The notes under the pieces are model-generated. The model was not told where the DNA came from. It was given only the letters and a program-made list of their open reading frames with translations, and did not search any database. From contig NZ_JAHWXN010000001.1 in NCBI RefSeq assembly GCF_023091245.1, forward strand, positions 1,302,001 through 1,366,000: 64,000 bases of DNA. Direction: 5' to 3'. This document shows, one piece after another, positions 1-7,456 of this stretch (within the stretch, counting starts at the first letter, position 1; every line of letters begins with the position of its first letter). Origin of the DNA: Microbacterium croceum (GTDB taxonomy: Bacteria; Actinomycetota; Actinomycetes; Actinomycetales; Microbacteriaceae). The position numbers and the translations under genes were made by a program.

Positions 1-638
1 GTGACTCCGCGTTCGTCAAGGCGTAGGGCGGAGCTCGGAGCCCAGCGCTCGGTGAGCGGGAACGCGGGCACATCGTGGTCGACGATCGGGGCCGGCTGCT
101 CGTCGGTGCCGAGCACAGCGGCGATGCGCGCAGCGTCGAGGGTCGCCGACATGGCGATGAGCACGAGGTCGTCTCGCAGCTCGCGCACCTCCGAGAGCAG
201 GCCGATCAGGAGGTCGGTCTCGAGTGCGCGCTCGTGCACCTCGTCGATGATCACGGCGTCCACGCCCTGGAGTCCCGGATCGTCGAGCAGGCGGCGCAGC
301 AGCACACCGGCCGTGACGAACTCGACCCGTGTCTCCCGTGCGACCGCGCGCTCGCCGCGGACCGTGAACCCGACCCGCGTGCCGAGCGGCGAGCCGTCGA
401 GCTGCGCGAGTCGACGTGCGGCTGCGCGGGCGGCGACGCGGCGCGGCTGCGTGACGATGACGCGGCCGGTCGCGCGCGAGGCGAGCAGCGGCGGCACCAG
501 CGTGGTCTTGCCGGTGCCAGGGGGCGCGCTCACCACTGCGGACGTGCTCGTGTCGAGCGTCGCCGCGAGCTCATCGACGGCGGCCGCGAACGAGAGCCCT
601 GCGCCGATGGCGGCGAGGTCGAAGGCGGCGGACGTCAT
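1..638 (-). CDS. hrpB: ATP-dependent helicase HrpB, N-terminal part (runs off left edge)
   Basis: Encodes the first ~212 residues of a DEAH-box RNA helicase of the HrpB family; the rest lies left of the window. The Walker A motif PPGTGKT is at about residues 41-47, motif Ia PRRVAARAAARRLA follows, and the Walker B box reads DEVHERALETDLL. A short N-terminal stretch before the P-loop is normal for HrpB. The ATG is at 636-638. HrpB is an NTP-driven nucleic-acid helicase whose physiological role in actinobacteria is poorly known. The neighbour to the right on the same strand is separated by about 200 bp holding a repeat unit and a terminator, so this gene probably has its own promoter. Confidence 0.9.
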   Translation of the reverse strand, partial: MTSAAFDLAAIGAGLSFAAAVDELAATLDTSTSAVVSAPPGTGKTTLVPPLLASRATGRVIVTQPRRVAARAAARRLAQLDGSPLGTRVGFTVRGERAVARETRVEFVTAGVLLRRLLDDPGLQGVDAVIIDEVHERALETDLLIGLLSEVRELRDDLVLIAMSATLDAARIAAVLGTDEQPAPIVDHDVPAFPLTERWAPSSALRLDERGV

Positions 639-676
639 CGTCCCAGTCTGCCCGGTCGGCGGGGTGCGGGGTCGTC

Positions 677-757
677 CCCAACTCAGGAGAATTGCGTCCG
701 ATGTGGCACGAATCCGCATCTCTGCGCGGCGACGGCGACGGATCGCCTGAGTTGTGG
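677..757. repeat. ~82-bp intergenic repeat unit, copy 1 (inverted ends)
   Basis: The unit starts with CCCAACTCAGGA (677-688) and ends with CCTGAGTTGTGG (746-757), a near-perfect inverted pair about 81 bp apart. Two further copies with the same end sequences and spacing lie at 61731-61813 and 61861-61942. All three sit between genes. The spacer is only loosely conserved. This resembles a REP/MITE-type dispersed repeat; no function is visible. Confidence 0.75.
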
Positions 758-781
758 ACGGCGACCGGTTCAGCCGGCACG

Positions 782-829
782 AGAACAGCGGATGCCGCGA
801 CCGAGATCGGCCGCGGCATCCGCTGTTCT
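782..829 (-). terminator. Strong hairpin terminator after the flotillin-like gene
   Basis: Two 18-nt arms (782-799 and 812-829) are perfectly complementary and flank a 12-nt loop. The hairpin begins 11 bp beyond the stop codon of the leftward gene ending at 841. There is no U-tract, as is common in high-GC actinobacteria. Confidence 0.8.
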
Positions 830-840
830 GAGTGGGGAGA

Positions 841-2451
841 CTACTCCGCGTCGGCTGCCGGTGCGGCGGGCGGCGGGGGAGTGGTCGGCGTCGGAACCCG
901 GGGCTGCGCGGGGGCCTGCGCGGGGGCGGTGGCCGCGGCCACGCCTTCGCCGATGCCGCGGCCGACGGCCTGGCCCTGGATGATGCCCGCGAGGTCGAGT
1001 CCCGTGGCCGAGTGCACGCTGTCGAACACCGACCGCATCGCGATCGCGTTGTCGGCGCCGACGACCTGCGACGCGCCCTCGTCGCCCGAGCCGCCGATGA
1101 TCGACACGTTGCCGATCGCCGCGTAGCCCTTCGAGAACTCAGCCATGATCGACGGCAGCACCTCGAGCACGCGCTGCGAGAGGAAGGCGTCCTGGTTCGA
1201 GGCGATCGCCTTCGCCTCGGCCTCGAGGGCGGCTGCTCGCGCGTCACCCTCGGCGCGGATGGCATCCGCCTCGGCGTTGGCGCGCAGTCGGCGTGCCTCT
1301 GCCTCGGCTTCGGCCTGGGATCGCAGTGCATCTGCCTCACCCTGCGCCTTCGCGACGGCTGCTGCAGCCTCACCATCGGCACGGGCCTTGTCGGCCTTCG
1401 CCTGCTGCTCGGCGATGCGGGTGCGGGCCTCTGCCTGCTTGACCTGCTCGATCGCGGCGGCCTCGGCCGCACGCTCACGGGTGTACAGCTCGGCTTGAGC
1501 ACGCGTCTCCGCCTCGTACCGCTGGGCGTCGGCGACGCGCTTGACGTCGGCGTCGAGCTGGGCCTGGCGGTTCTCGGCCTGCTGCTGCAGCACGGCCTGC
1601 TGCGCCTGCTCGCGGGCGAGGTTCTCGGCCTGCTCGGCCTCGGCGCGCGCCCGGCCGATGCCCGCGTTGGAGTTCGCCGTGTTGGTGTCGAGCGCGGTCT
1701 GCTCGATCAGGTTGGCTTCCTGGTTCGCGATGTTCTTCTGGTTGATCGCGCGATCGGCGTTGGTCTGCGAGATCTCCGCGGACTGACGCTTCGCCTGGAT
1801 CTCGGGAGCACCGAGCGACTGGATGTAACCGACCTTGTCGGTGATGCCCTTGATCTGGAACGAGTCCAGGATCAGACCCTGTTCGGCGAGCTCCTGCGAG
1901 ACGTCGGCGGCGATCTGGTCGGAGAACTTCTTGCGCTCACGCATCAGCTCGACGACCGAGAGCGTCGCGACGATGCCGCGGAGGGCACCTTCCAGCTGCT
2001 CGGTGGTGAACTGCTCGATGGCCTTGTCCTGCGAGGCGAATCGCTCTGCCGCACGGCGGACCAGGATGGGGTCGGAGCCGATCTTCACGATCGCGACACC
2101 GTCGACGTTCAGGGTGACGCTGTCGAGCGACTGCGCCTCGGCGTTCAGGGAGACCTGGCGGGAGCGCAACGAGATGATCTCGTGGCGCTGCGTGATCGGG
2201 TTGACGAGCGACTTGCCGTTCACGATGACCGTGACGGGCGACTCCGACATCTCGGACGTGCTCGAGCCGTCGGTGGCGATGACGGCGCGTTGCACCTTCT
2301 GCTTGCGTCCCGAGATGACGAGCGCCTCATCGGCGCGGGCCACCTTGATCCAGCTGCGTGCGAACAGCAGCAGGATGAGCAGGATGATGACGGCGGCGAC
2401 GATCGCGATGCCGACGATGATCAGGATGCCGACTGCTCCGGCGATCTCCAT
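841..2451 (-). CDS. Flotillin/SPFH-domain membrane protein
   Basis: A 536-residue protein with one N-terminal membrane helix (about residues 5-30, rich in I/V/A/L), then an SPFH/band-7 domain, then a long Ala/Glu-rich coiled coil made of EA(Q/R)A-type repeats (about 250-450), as in flotillins. The C-terminus (about 500-536) is rich in Pro and Ala. Flotillins scaffold functional membrane microdomains, and this one should be membrane-anchored with its coiled coil in the cytoplasm. The ATG at 2451 is chosen because a GGGAGG ribosome site lies just upstream and the membrane helix begins immediately; the frame stays open further upstream but that extension is charged and not flotillin-like. A strong terminator follows the gene. 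No NfeD-type partner is adjacent. Confidence 0.9.
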   Translation of the reverse strand: MEIAGAVGILIIVGIAIVAAVIILLILLLFARSWIKVARADEALVISGRKQKVQRAVIATDGSSTSEMSESPVTVIVNGKSLVNPITQRHEIISLRSRQVSLNAEAQSLDSVTLNVDGVAIVKIGSDPILVRRAAERFASQDKAIEQFTTEQLEGALRGIVATLSVVELMRERKKFSDQIAADVSQELAEQGLILDSFQIKGITDKVGYIQSLGAPEIQAKRQSAEISQTNADRAINQKNIANQEANLIEQTALDTNTANSNAGIGRARAEAEQAENLAREQAQQAVLQQQAENRQAQLDADVKRVADAQRYEAETRAQAELYTRERAAEAAAIEQVKQAEARTRIAEQQAKADKARADGEAAAAVAKAQGEADALRSQAEAEAEARRLRANAEADAIRAEGDARAAALEAEAKAIASNQDAFLSQRVLEVLPSIMAEFSKGYAAIGNVSIIGGSGDEGASQVVGADNAIAMRSVFDSVHSATGLDLAGIIQGQAVGRGIGEGVAAATAPAQAPAQPRVPTPTTPPPPAAPAADAE

Positions 2452-2523
2452 GGATGACCTCCCTGGTTCCCCCCGAGGGGGCGGTCTCGAGCGCGCCGTG
2501 GTGCGCGCCTTCACCTCCACCCT

Positions 2524-2543
2524 GTCAGAAAAGTACTTCTGAC
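2524..2543. promoter_or_regulatory. Inverted repeat upstream of the flotillin-like gene
   Basis: GTCAGAA (2524-2530) and TTCTGAC (2537-2543) form a perfect 7-bp inverted repeat around AAGTAC, about 75 bp upstream of the flotillin start. Position and symmetry fit an operator, possibly for the neighbouring MarR-type regulator; this is inference. Confidence 0.35.
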
Positions 2544-2665
2544 GTTCCGGCGCGGCGCCCTGGAGGAGAACTCGTTCTCGGGCGGAGAACCTCACGGGGA
2601 TCATCCGCCCGACGTGGAGAAGTCTTCCCGCAGCGTGGCGGTCGCCGCGCTGCGGCGGCGGGAGG

Positions 2666-3094
2666 TCAGCCCTGGCGGAGCTTCTCGGCGAGGTCGCGCA
2701 GCGTGCGCAGCTCGTCGTCGCCGAGAGCCGACATCCGTTCGGCGATGGAGCGGCCGTGCACGGTGGCGAGCGAGCGGAACGCGCGCGCACCGGCCTCCGT
2801 GGCGCGGATGAGGGAGCCCCGCCCGTCGTCGGGGTCGGCGCACTTCGACACGAGCCCGCGCGTGACCATGCGGTCGACGAGTCGCGAGACGCTGGGCTGG
2901 CTGATCAGCATGTTCGCCGTGACGTCGCGCAGCCGCGCGGTCATGTCGGGGGAGCGGGTGACGGTGAGCAGCACGTCGTACTCGGCCTGCGCGAGCTCGC
3001 CGTGCTCGAAGTCCGCCATCATCTCGGTGAAGAGCTCGTGCTGCGCCCGGAACAGGCTCTCCCAGGCCTCCAGGGCGAGCTTGCGATCGGTCAT
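2666..3094 (-). CDS. MarR-family transcriptional regulator
   Basis: A 142-residue winged-helix protein with the MarR layout: N-terminal dimer helix, helix-turn-helix around residues 50-75 (ISQPSVSRLVDRMVTRGLV), a basic wing containing DPDDGRG (about 83-89), and a C-terminal dimerisation helix ending in LAEKLRQG. MarR proteins usually repress neighbouring genes and release DNA on binding small aromatic or oxidising ligands. The ATG at 3094 is preceded by TGAGGA at a suitable distance; the open frame extends further but into non-MarR sequence. It lies head-to-tail upstream of the flotillin-like gene with a ~215-bp gap holding an inverted repeat. The ligand is unknown. Confidence 0.87.
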   Translation of the reverse strand: MTDRKLALEAWESLFRAQHELFTEMMADFEHGELAQAEYDVLLTVTRSPDMTARLRDVTANMLISQPSVSRLVDRMVTRGLVSKCADPDDGRGSLIRATEAGARAFRSLATVHGRSIAERMSALGDDELRTLRDLAEKLRQG

Positions 3095-3120
3095 CCTCAC
3101 AGGATAGTGCGAACAGTAAA

Positions 3121-3150
3121 GGGCCGGTCGGAGAGGCTCCCGACCGGCCC
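3121..3150. terminator. 11-bp perfect hairpin upstream of the MarR gene
   Basis: GGGCCGGTCGG (3121-3131) pairs perfectly with CCGACCGGCCC (3140-3150) across an 8-nt loop. It has the form of a terminator, but no gene clearly ends here: the MarR gene starts 27 bp to its left on the minus strand. It may insulate the MarR promoter or be a leader hairpin. Confidence 0.5.
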
Positions 3151-3289
3151 TTGTCCCTTGCACCAAGAGTGTCCTGCAATCACATGCGGTGAGTGCCACA
3201 GCAAACATTCACCGTGTGATCACTGTATAACGGCGAGGTAACGAATGCAACGGTTTGGTCACGGCGATTTGAGAACCACGACCATTGGA
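3151..3289. other. Non-coding DNA left of the mobile unit
   Basis: I see no gene here. The sequence is somewhat AT-richer than its surroundings (for example CACTGTATAACGG near 3222) and could hold the MarR promoter. The last five bases (3285-3289, TTGGA) are the left copy of the target-site duplication of the 11-kb element. Confidence 0.5.
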
Positions 3290-3378
3290 TGTGTCCGATC
3301 TCACGAGAGTTGTCGGAGTCTCACGAAGGCTGTCGGAGCGTCTCACGAAAGTGGCGGAGTCTCAGGAAGCCCGTCGGA
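3290..3378 (+). repeat. Left terminal region: inverted end plus four tandem ~20-bp units
   Basis: The terminal inverted repeat (3290-3316) overlaps the first of four head-to-tail units with consensus TCTCACGAnnnnTGTCGGA: 3299-3317, 3319-3337, 3341-3358 and 3360-3378. Later units are more diverged. Multiple tandem copies at an end are typical of transposase binding sites in IS21-family elements. Confidence 0.8.
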
Positions 3379-3404
3379 TCGCGGTGGCGCCGTCTCCCTG
3401 CCGT

Positions 3405-3422
3405 AAACGATCGTTTCCGGCG
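3405..3422. repeat. 18-bp direct repeat near element end, left copy
   Basis: AAACGATCGTTTCCGGCG occurs here and, in the same orientation, at 14217-14234 near the other end of the element. The first 12 bases are a perfect palindrome. The copies lie 115 and 235 bp inside the two tips. It could be an accessory recombination or regulator site, or the trace of an earlier rearrangement. Confidence 0.6.
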
Positions 3423-3552
3423 CGATCGAAAGTCACTAGCCGAACAGCTGCCGATAAGTCTCCGCGGAACCTGCACCATCGCTGGTGACAACTTGGGCTT
3501 GCCACGCTACAGCTGCCATCTACCAGCGACGAGACACAGATATCCTGTCCGC

Positions 3553-3750
3553 ATGAAGAAGCCGCAGCAGTATCTCGCAGGCGCAGCGTCGCTCTTCGTT
3601 GTTTCGGCGAGCACCCTTCTGATAACAACGCCGAACTGGTGGTCGGGCGCGGGGGCTTTCGGCGCTCTGGTCGCAGGCTGGACGCTGCTCCTCAGAGAAC
3701 TCGCCGAGCGCTCCACCACCAACAGCCAAGTCAGCTCTCCGCCCGAGTAA
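3553..3750 (+). CDS. Small two-helix membrane protein of unknown function
   Basis: A 65-residue protein starting with MKK, with hydrophobic segments at about residues 8-25 (LAGAASLFVVSASTLL) and 31-47 (around GAFGALVAGWTLLL) and a polar Ser/Thr-rich tail. I do not recognise a family. The ATG lies 6 bp after TATCCT (3541-3546), which would make a leaderless transcript, and no ribosome site is visible. It is inside the mobile unit just before the GntR gene and could be cargo or a chance reading frame. Confidence 0.45.
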   Translation: MKKPQQYLAGAASLFVVSASTLLITTPNWWSGAGAFGALVAGWTLLLRELAERSTTNSQVSSPPE

Positions 3751-3902
3751 GGCGCTGCAGCTGCAGATGCCGCCAGCGGGCGCTGGCTCCAGGTACGCGT
3801 CGACGAGCTCGCAGGCTGCTGCCGGTCGACCGTTCAGAGCTTAGTCGATCCAGGCGAGTCCACATCGTTATGAACCCTCGGGTTCGTATCAGCGCATATC
3901 TG

Positions 3903-3922
3903 GTGTATACCTTATGTATGTC
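3903..3922. promoter_or_regulatory. Probable GntR autoregulatory operator overlapping its start codon
   Basis: GTGTATACCTTATGTATGTC (3903-3922) matches the palindrome upstream of the ABC operon (4633-4652) at 14 of 20 positions, keeping the half-site words GTGnATAC and GTnTG. It covers the ATG of the GntR gene (3918), so binding would block its own expression. The shared word is seen; the function is inferred. Confidence 0.6.
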
Positions 3923-4580
3923 AAAGCTGACTGCCCACGAAACTGCGTACCGGTGGCTCACCCACCGCATCCGAGCAGTGCCGCCGAACGAGGGGACATA
4001 TCTCCTCGAGGTTGAGGTGGCCGAGGCGGCAGAGGTCTCTCGCACTCCGGTGCGAGAAGCGATGACGCGCCTCCAGGCGGAGGGGCTTGTTCAGCGCACA
4101 CCGCGTAAGGGTGTCTACGTGCCTCCCATCTCCGATGCCGAGATCGGCTGGCTCACCGAATCGCGCGAGCTCATCGAGCTGCATGCCTTCGCTTCCGTGC
4201 TTGGCGACAAGGGCACCGCAGAGGCGATGGCGGATGCACTTCGACGTCAGGAAGAGGTCACGGACGGGGCGGAGTTCATCGAACTCGACCACGACTTTCA
4301 CAACGCGGCTGTCACAGCAGCCGGCAACTCTTTCCAGATCGCCTCCTACAAGCTTCTGGAGGAGCGCCAGATCCGGCTCGGTCGCGGAGCAGTCGCGGTT
4401 CGTGACGAGCGACGAGATGACGTGCTCCGCGAACACAGGGCGATCCTCAACGCGTTCGTGGCGGAAGATCTCCCCGCCCTGCGCGCTGCGGTAGCGGAGC
4501 ACCTGGATAGAACACAGGAAAGCCTGAACGCCCGGCGCAGCCCGGGTTACCGAGCGAGCCGCGTCACGTCGCAGTCGTAA
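3918..4580 (+). CDS. GntR-family (FadR/FCD-type) transcriptional regulator
   Basis: A 220-residue regulator. The N-terminal winged helix contains VSRTPVREAMTRLQAEGLV followed by PRKGVYVPP, the usual GntR recognition helix and wing. The C-terminal all-helical part has the FCD signature residues (ELDHDFHNAAVTAAGN, then EHRAILNAF...AAVAEHL), where His/Asp normally bind a metal and a carboxylate ligand. Such proteins usually repress operons for uptake and breakdown of organic acids or amides. The ATG at 3918 is chosen because the conserved domain starts within a few residues and because the operator-like site spans it; the open frame runs further upstream as non-conserved Arg-rich sequence. It is the first recognisable gene of the mobile unit and sits 90 bp upstream of the ABC operon. 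Confidence 0.88.
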   Translation: MSKLTAHETAYRWLTHRIRAVPPNEGTYLLEVEVAEAAEVSRTPVREAMTRLQAEGLVQRTPRKGVYVPPISDAEIGWLTESRELIELHAFASVLGDKGTAEAMADALRRQEEVTDGAEFIELDHDFHNAAVTAAGNSFQIASYKLLEERQIRLGRGAVAVRDERRDDVLREHRAILNAFVAEDLPALRAAVAEHLDRTQESLNARRSPGYRASRVTSQS

Positions 4581-4629
4581 CTTCCACGAAACACGGGACA
4601 CATCATGCCGACACGAAGCACGCGCACAC

Positions 4630-4656
4630 TTAGTGCATACATAACGTGTGCACTAA
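4630..4656. promoter_or_regulatory. GntR operator upstream of the ABC/catabolic operon
   Basis: TTAGTGCA (4630-4637) and TGCACTAA (4649-4656) form a perfect 8-bp inverted repeat. The 21-bp core GTGCATACATAACGTGTGCA(C) resembles the site over the GntR start codon. It ends 3 bp before the ribosome site of the first permease gene, so a bound repressor would block initiation of the whole operon. Confidence 0.7.
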
Positions 4657-4669
4657 ATGAGGAGGTGTC

Positions 4670-5647
4670 ATGGCCACGATCGTGACGACGGAGCTGGCAC
4701 CCACCACTGTGCCCACTCGGTACAACCTGGTCAGGTCGGTTCTCCGCAGCCCGACGGCATGTGTGTCTGGGGCGGTGATCCTGCTTGCCGTCCTCATCGG
4801 CGCCTTCGCGCCTCTCATCGAGTCGATCTACGGATACTCACCGACCACGGTCAACTCGCAGCTTCTCGATGCGAACGGAAATCCGCTTGGCTTCTCCGGC
4901 GGGATCACGTTTTCGACTGACAACGCATCGGGCCACATCCACATCATGGGAGTGGAACCGGGGACCGGGCGAGACCTGTTCATGCAGCTCGTCTACGGGA
5001 TCCGAACGTCTCTCGTGATCTCCCTGTCCGGAGCTCTGCTCGCCGCTGTCATCGGTGTCGTGATCGGGCTTGTCGCGGGGTACGCGCCGAAGCGGACGAG
5101 TGCTGCCGTGGACTGGTTCATCGACATCGCCCTCGCTTTCCCGTTCCTCATCTTCTGCCTCGCTCTCATCCCGGTGACCAACACCTACCTGGCCGACGAG
5201 AACGGGCAGGTCAGTCCCTTCGCCCGCGGTCTCACGATCATCATCATCTTCGGCCTGTTCACCTGGATGACTGTCGCCCGCCTTGTGCGTGCGGAGGTGA
5301 AGTCGCTCTCTCAGCGCGAGTTCGTCGATGCGGCCCGTGTGGCTGGAGCGGGACATGGATGGATCCTTTTCCGCGAGCTCCTCCCCAATCTCTGGTCCCC
5401 GATCATCATCCAGACCTCGGCAGCGATCCCCATCCTGATCACCGCCGAAGCAGCGCTCTCATTCCTCGGCATCGGCATGGTCGAACCGACTCCTGACCTC
5501 GGACGCCTGCTGAACAACAGCATCCCGTACGCGCTGAGCAACCCCACCTACATGCTCGTCCCGGGCATCACCCTCGTCTCACTCGTCCTCGCATTCAACG
5601 TCTTCGGCGACGCGCTCCGTGACGCCGTAGATCCCCACACCCGATAG
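4670..5647 (+). CDS. ABC transporter permease, DppC/OppC type
   Basis: A 325-residue inner-membrane permease of the dipeptide/opine/nickel importer class. An N-terminal helix is followed by an extracytoplasmic stretch of about 70 residues and then five membrane segments. The cytoplasmic EAA loop that contacts the ATPase reads EFVDAARVAGAG (about 222-233). GAGGAGG sits just before the ATG at 4670. It is the first gene of a run of nine closely spaced genes reaching 13802. Having the C-type permease precede the binding protein, with the B-type permease third, is a less common order. The substrate is unknown; related systems import peptides, opines, glutathione or similar organic acids and amides. 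Confidence 0.9.
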   Translation: MATIVTTELAPTTVPTRYNLVRSVLRSPTACVSGAVILLAVLIGAFAPLIESIYGYSPTTVNSQLLDANGNPLGFSGGITFSTDNASGHIHIMGVEPGTGRDLFMQLVYGIRTSLVISLSGALLAAVIGVVIGLVAGYAPKRTSAAVDWFIDIALAFPFLIFCLALIPVTNTYLADENGQVSPFARGLTIIIIFGLFTWMTVARLVRAEVKSLSQREFVDAARVAGAGHGWILFRELLPNLWSPIIIQTSAAIPILITAEAALSFLGIGMVEPTPDLGRLLNNSIPYALSNPTYMLVPGITLVSLVLAFNVFGDALRDAVDPHTR

Positions 5648-5676
5648 CACCAAGAACCCTGGAAGGAACGCAGAAG

Positions 5677-7389
5677 ATGCGAAACAAGATTCTCTTGACC
5701 GCCGGCATCGTGGCCGCGGTCAGCATCACGCTCGCTGGCTGCACCTATAACGACGGCGGCTCTAGCGGCAGCACGTCAGGCCCCGCCGAGTCGCAGGTCA
5801 TCACCGTCGACTACGAGGGATCCGCCGAAGCGCCCGCAGCCGAAGTGGTTGATGCGGTGTCCGGCGGGGAGGTCATCATCGCCGACGAAAGCCCGTTCGA
5901 GAGCACGGACCCCGCTGCGCTGAACGTCTCCGCGGCTCGCTCCGTCGGCACCGAACTGCTCTTCCGCACCCTCACCACCTACCTGACTGACGGTGAGTCA
6001 GGCGACACGTCGCTTGTCGGCGATCTCGCCACGAACGCCGGCTCCGCGAACGAGGACGACACCGTCTGGACTTACACGCTCCGCGAGGGCATCACCTTCG
6101 AAGACGGCACCCCCATCACCGCGCAGGACGTCGCCTACGGCATTGCCCGCTCCTTCACCACTCTGGGCGTCGCCGGCGAGCAGAACCTTCAGGACGCCCT
6201 CGACCCCGACCGCGCCTACCAGGGCCCCTACGACGGTGAGCTCCTGCCGCCCGGGGTGACCACCCCTGACGAGCAGACCATCGTGTTCACCCTCGACCAG
6301 CCCACCCCGTTGCTGCCCTACTTCCTCTCGACGGCCAACACCAGCCCGGTCCCGGCCGATGCCGACACGCGCCAGTCCTACGGCTCCGAGTTCGTCTCCA
6401 CCGGCCCGTACCGCCTCGGTGAATACGTTCCCGAGCAGTACATGGTGCTTGTGCGCAACGAGGGCTGGGATCCGGAGACTGACCCGGTGCGCCACCAGTA
6501 CCCGGACTCCTACCGGATCGAGTTCAACGTGTCGGCATCCACCCAGGTGCAGCGGGCACTCGCCAGCCAGGGCGCGGACGGGAACCTCCTCGGCTCGAGC
6601 AATGTCCCGCAACAGGACATGCCCTCCGTGACGGGCGACGACGAAGCGAACATCATCGCCGGTGCGATCCCCGCCACCTACTTCATCACCATCAACACTG
6701 AACGGGTCACGGACCTGGCGGTGCGTCAGGCGCTGAACTATGCGATCGACCGTGACGGGCTGGCAAAGGCGCGCGGCGGCGTCAACGTCGCCACCCCGCT
6801 GAACACCATCCTGCCGTCGGCCCTCGTCGGCTATGTCGAGTCGGACACCTACCCGATGTCGCCGGACGTGGAGGCCGCGGAGAAGGCGCTGGATGGACAG
6901 ACCCCCGAGCTGACCTACTGCTACGCCAACTCCACTCTCGGCAATGGTGACGCCGTGGTCGTGCAGTCCTCTCTGGAGGCCGCCGGCTTTAAGATCAACC
7001 TCAACCCCATCGAGGGCGCCAGCTACGTGAGCACCGTCCGCAATCCGGACAGCGGCTGCGACCTGTTCTTCTTCAGCTGGGCACCGGCCTACCCGGACCC
7101 GTCCGCGGTCATGAACCCGCTCCTCAACGGTGCGTCGGGCATCAACCTGTCGCTGCTGGATGACAAGGCGGTCAACGACGAGCTCGCGACGCTCGCGGGT
7201 GAAAGCGACCGCGCGGTCGCTGCACCCCAGTACGGCGAACTCGATAAGACGGTCATGACGGACCAGGTCCCGATGATCCCCACTGTCAGCGAGAACGTGT
7301 ACCAGCTCGCAGGCAGCAACGTGAAGGGGAGCTTCGTCAACCCGATCCGCTCGTTCCCCAGCCTCGTCAACATCTACCTCGAGCAGTAG
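5677..7389 (+). CDS. ABC transporter substrate-binding lipoprotein (SBP family 5)
   Basis: A 570-residue extracytoplasmic binding protein of the DppA/OppA class. The signal peptide ends in the lipobox LAGC with Cys22 as the predicted lipidated residue, followed by a Ser/Gly-rich linker. The mature part has SBP_bac_5 features such as WTYTLREGITFEDGTPITAQDVAYG and the later block FSWAPAYPDPSAVM. It would capture the substrate outside the membrane and hand it to the two permeases. It starts 29 bp after the upstream permease gene, and a strong hairpin follows it, which commonly lets binding-protein mRNA accumulate above the rest of its operon. The specificity cannot be read from sequence. Confidence 0.92.
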   Translation: MRNKILLTAGIVAAVSITLAGCTYNDGGSSGSTSGPAESQVITVDYEGSAEAPAAEVVDAVSGGEVIIADESPFESTDPAALNVSAARSVGTELLFRTLTTYLTDGESGDTSLVGDLATNAGSANEDDTVWTYTLREGITFEDGTPITAQDVAYGIARSFTTLGVAGEQNLQDALDPDRAYQGPYDGELLPPGVTTPDEQTIVFTLDQPTPLLPYFLSTANTSPVPADADTRQSYGSEFVSTGPYRLGEYVPEQYMVLVRNEGWDPETDPVRHQYPDSYRIEFNVSASTQVQRALASQGADGNLLGSSNVPQQDMPSVTGDDEANIIAGAIPATYFITINTERVTDLAVRQALNYAIDRDGLAKARGGVNVATPLNTILPSALVGYVESDTYPMSPDVEAAEKALDGQTPELTYCYANSTLGNGDAVVVQSSLEAAGFKINLNPIEGASYVSTVRNPDSGCDLFFFSWAPAYPDPSAVMNPLLNGASGINLSLLDDKAVNDELATLAGESDRAVAAPQYGELDKTVMTDQVPMIPTVSENVYQLAGSNVKGSFVNPIRSFPSLVNIYLEQ

Positions 7390-7396
7390 AAACCAC

Positions 7397-7431
7397 GGGC
7401 CGAGAGCGATCCCCTCGCTCGCTCTCGGCCC
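7397..7431 (+). terminator. Intra-operon hairpin after the binding-protein gene
   Basis: GGGCCGAGAGCGA (7397-7409) and TCGCTCTCGGCCC (7419-7431) make a perfect 13-bp stem with a 9-nt loop, between the binding-protein and second permease genes. It probably acts as a partial terminator or mRNA 3'-end stabiliser that raises binding-protein yield. Confidence 0.65.
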
Positions 7432-7456
7432 ATCGCCCCTACACGAATGACATGCC

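Noticed and set aside
1..750. A plus-strand protein over the left edge
   Set aside because: It is Arg/Ser-rich antisense of the HrpB frame, which has clear helicase motifs on the minus strand.
841..2790. A longer flotillin-like protein starting at 2790
   Set aside because: The extra 113 residues are Arg/Pro-rich and overlap the MarR gene; the ATG at 2451 has a good ribosome site and begins right before the membrane helix.
3405..3422. AAACGATCGTTT as a LacI-family operator
   Set aside because: It has the right symmetry, but no LacI-type regulator is near, and its two copies sit at the element ends rather than at promoters.
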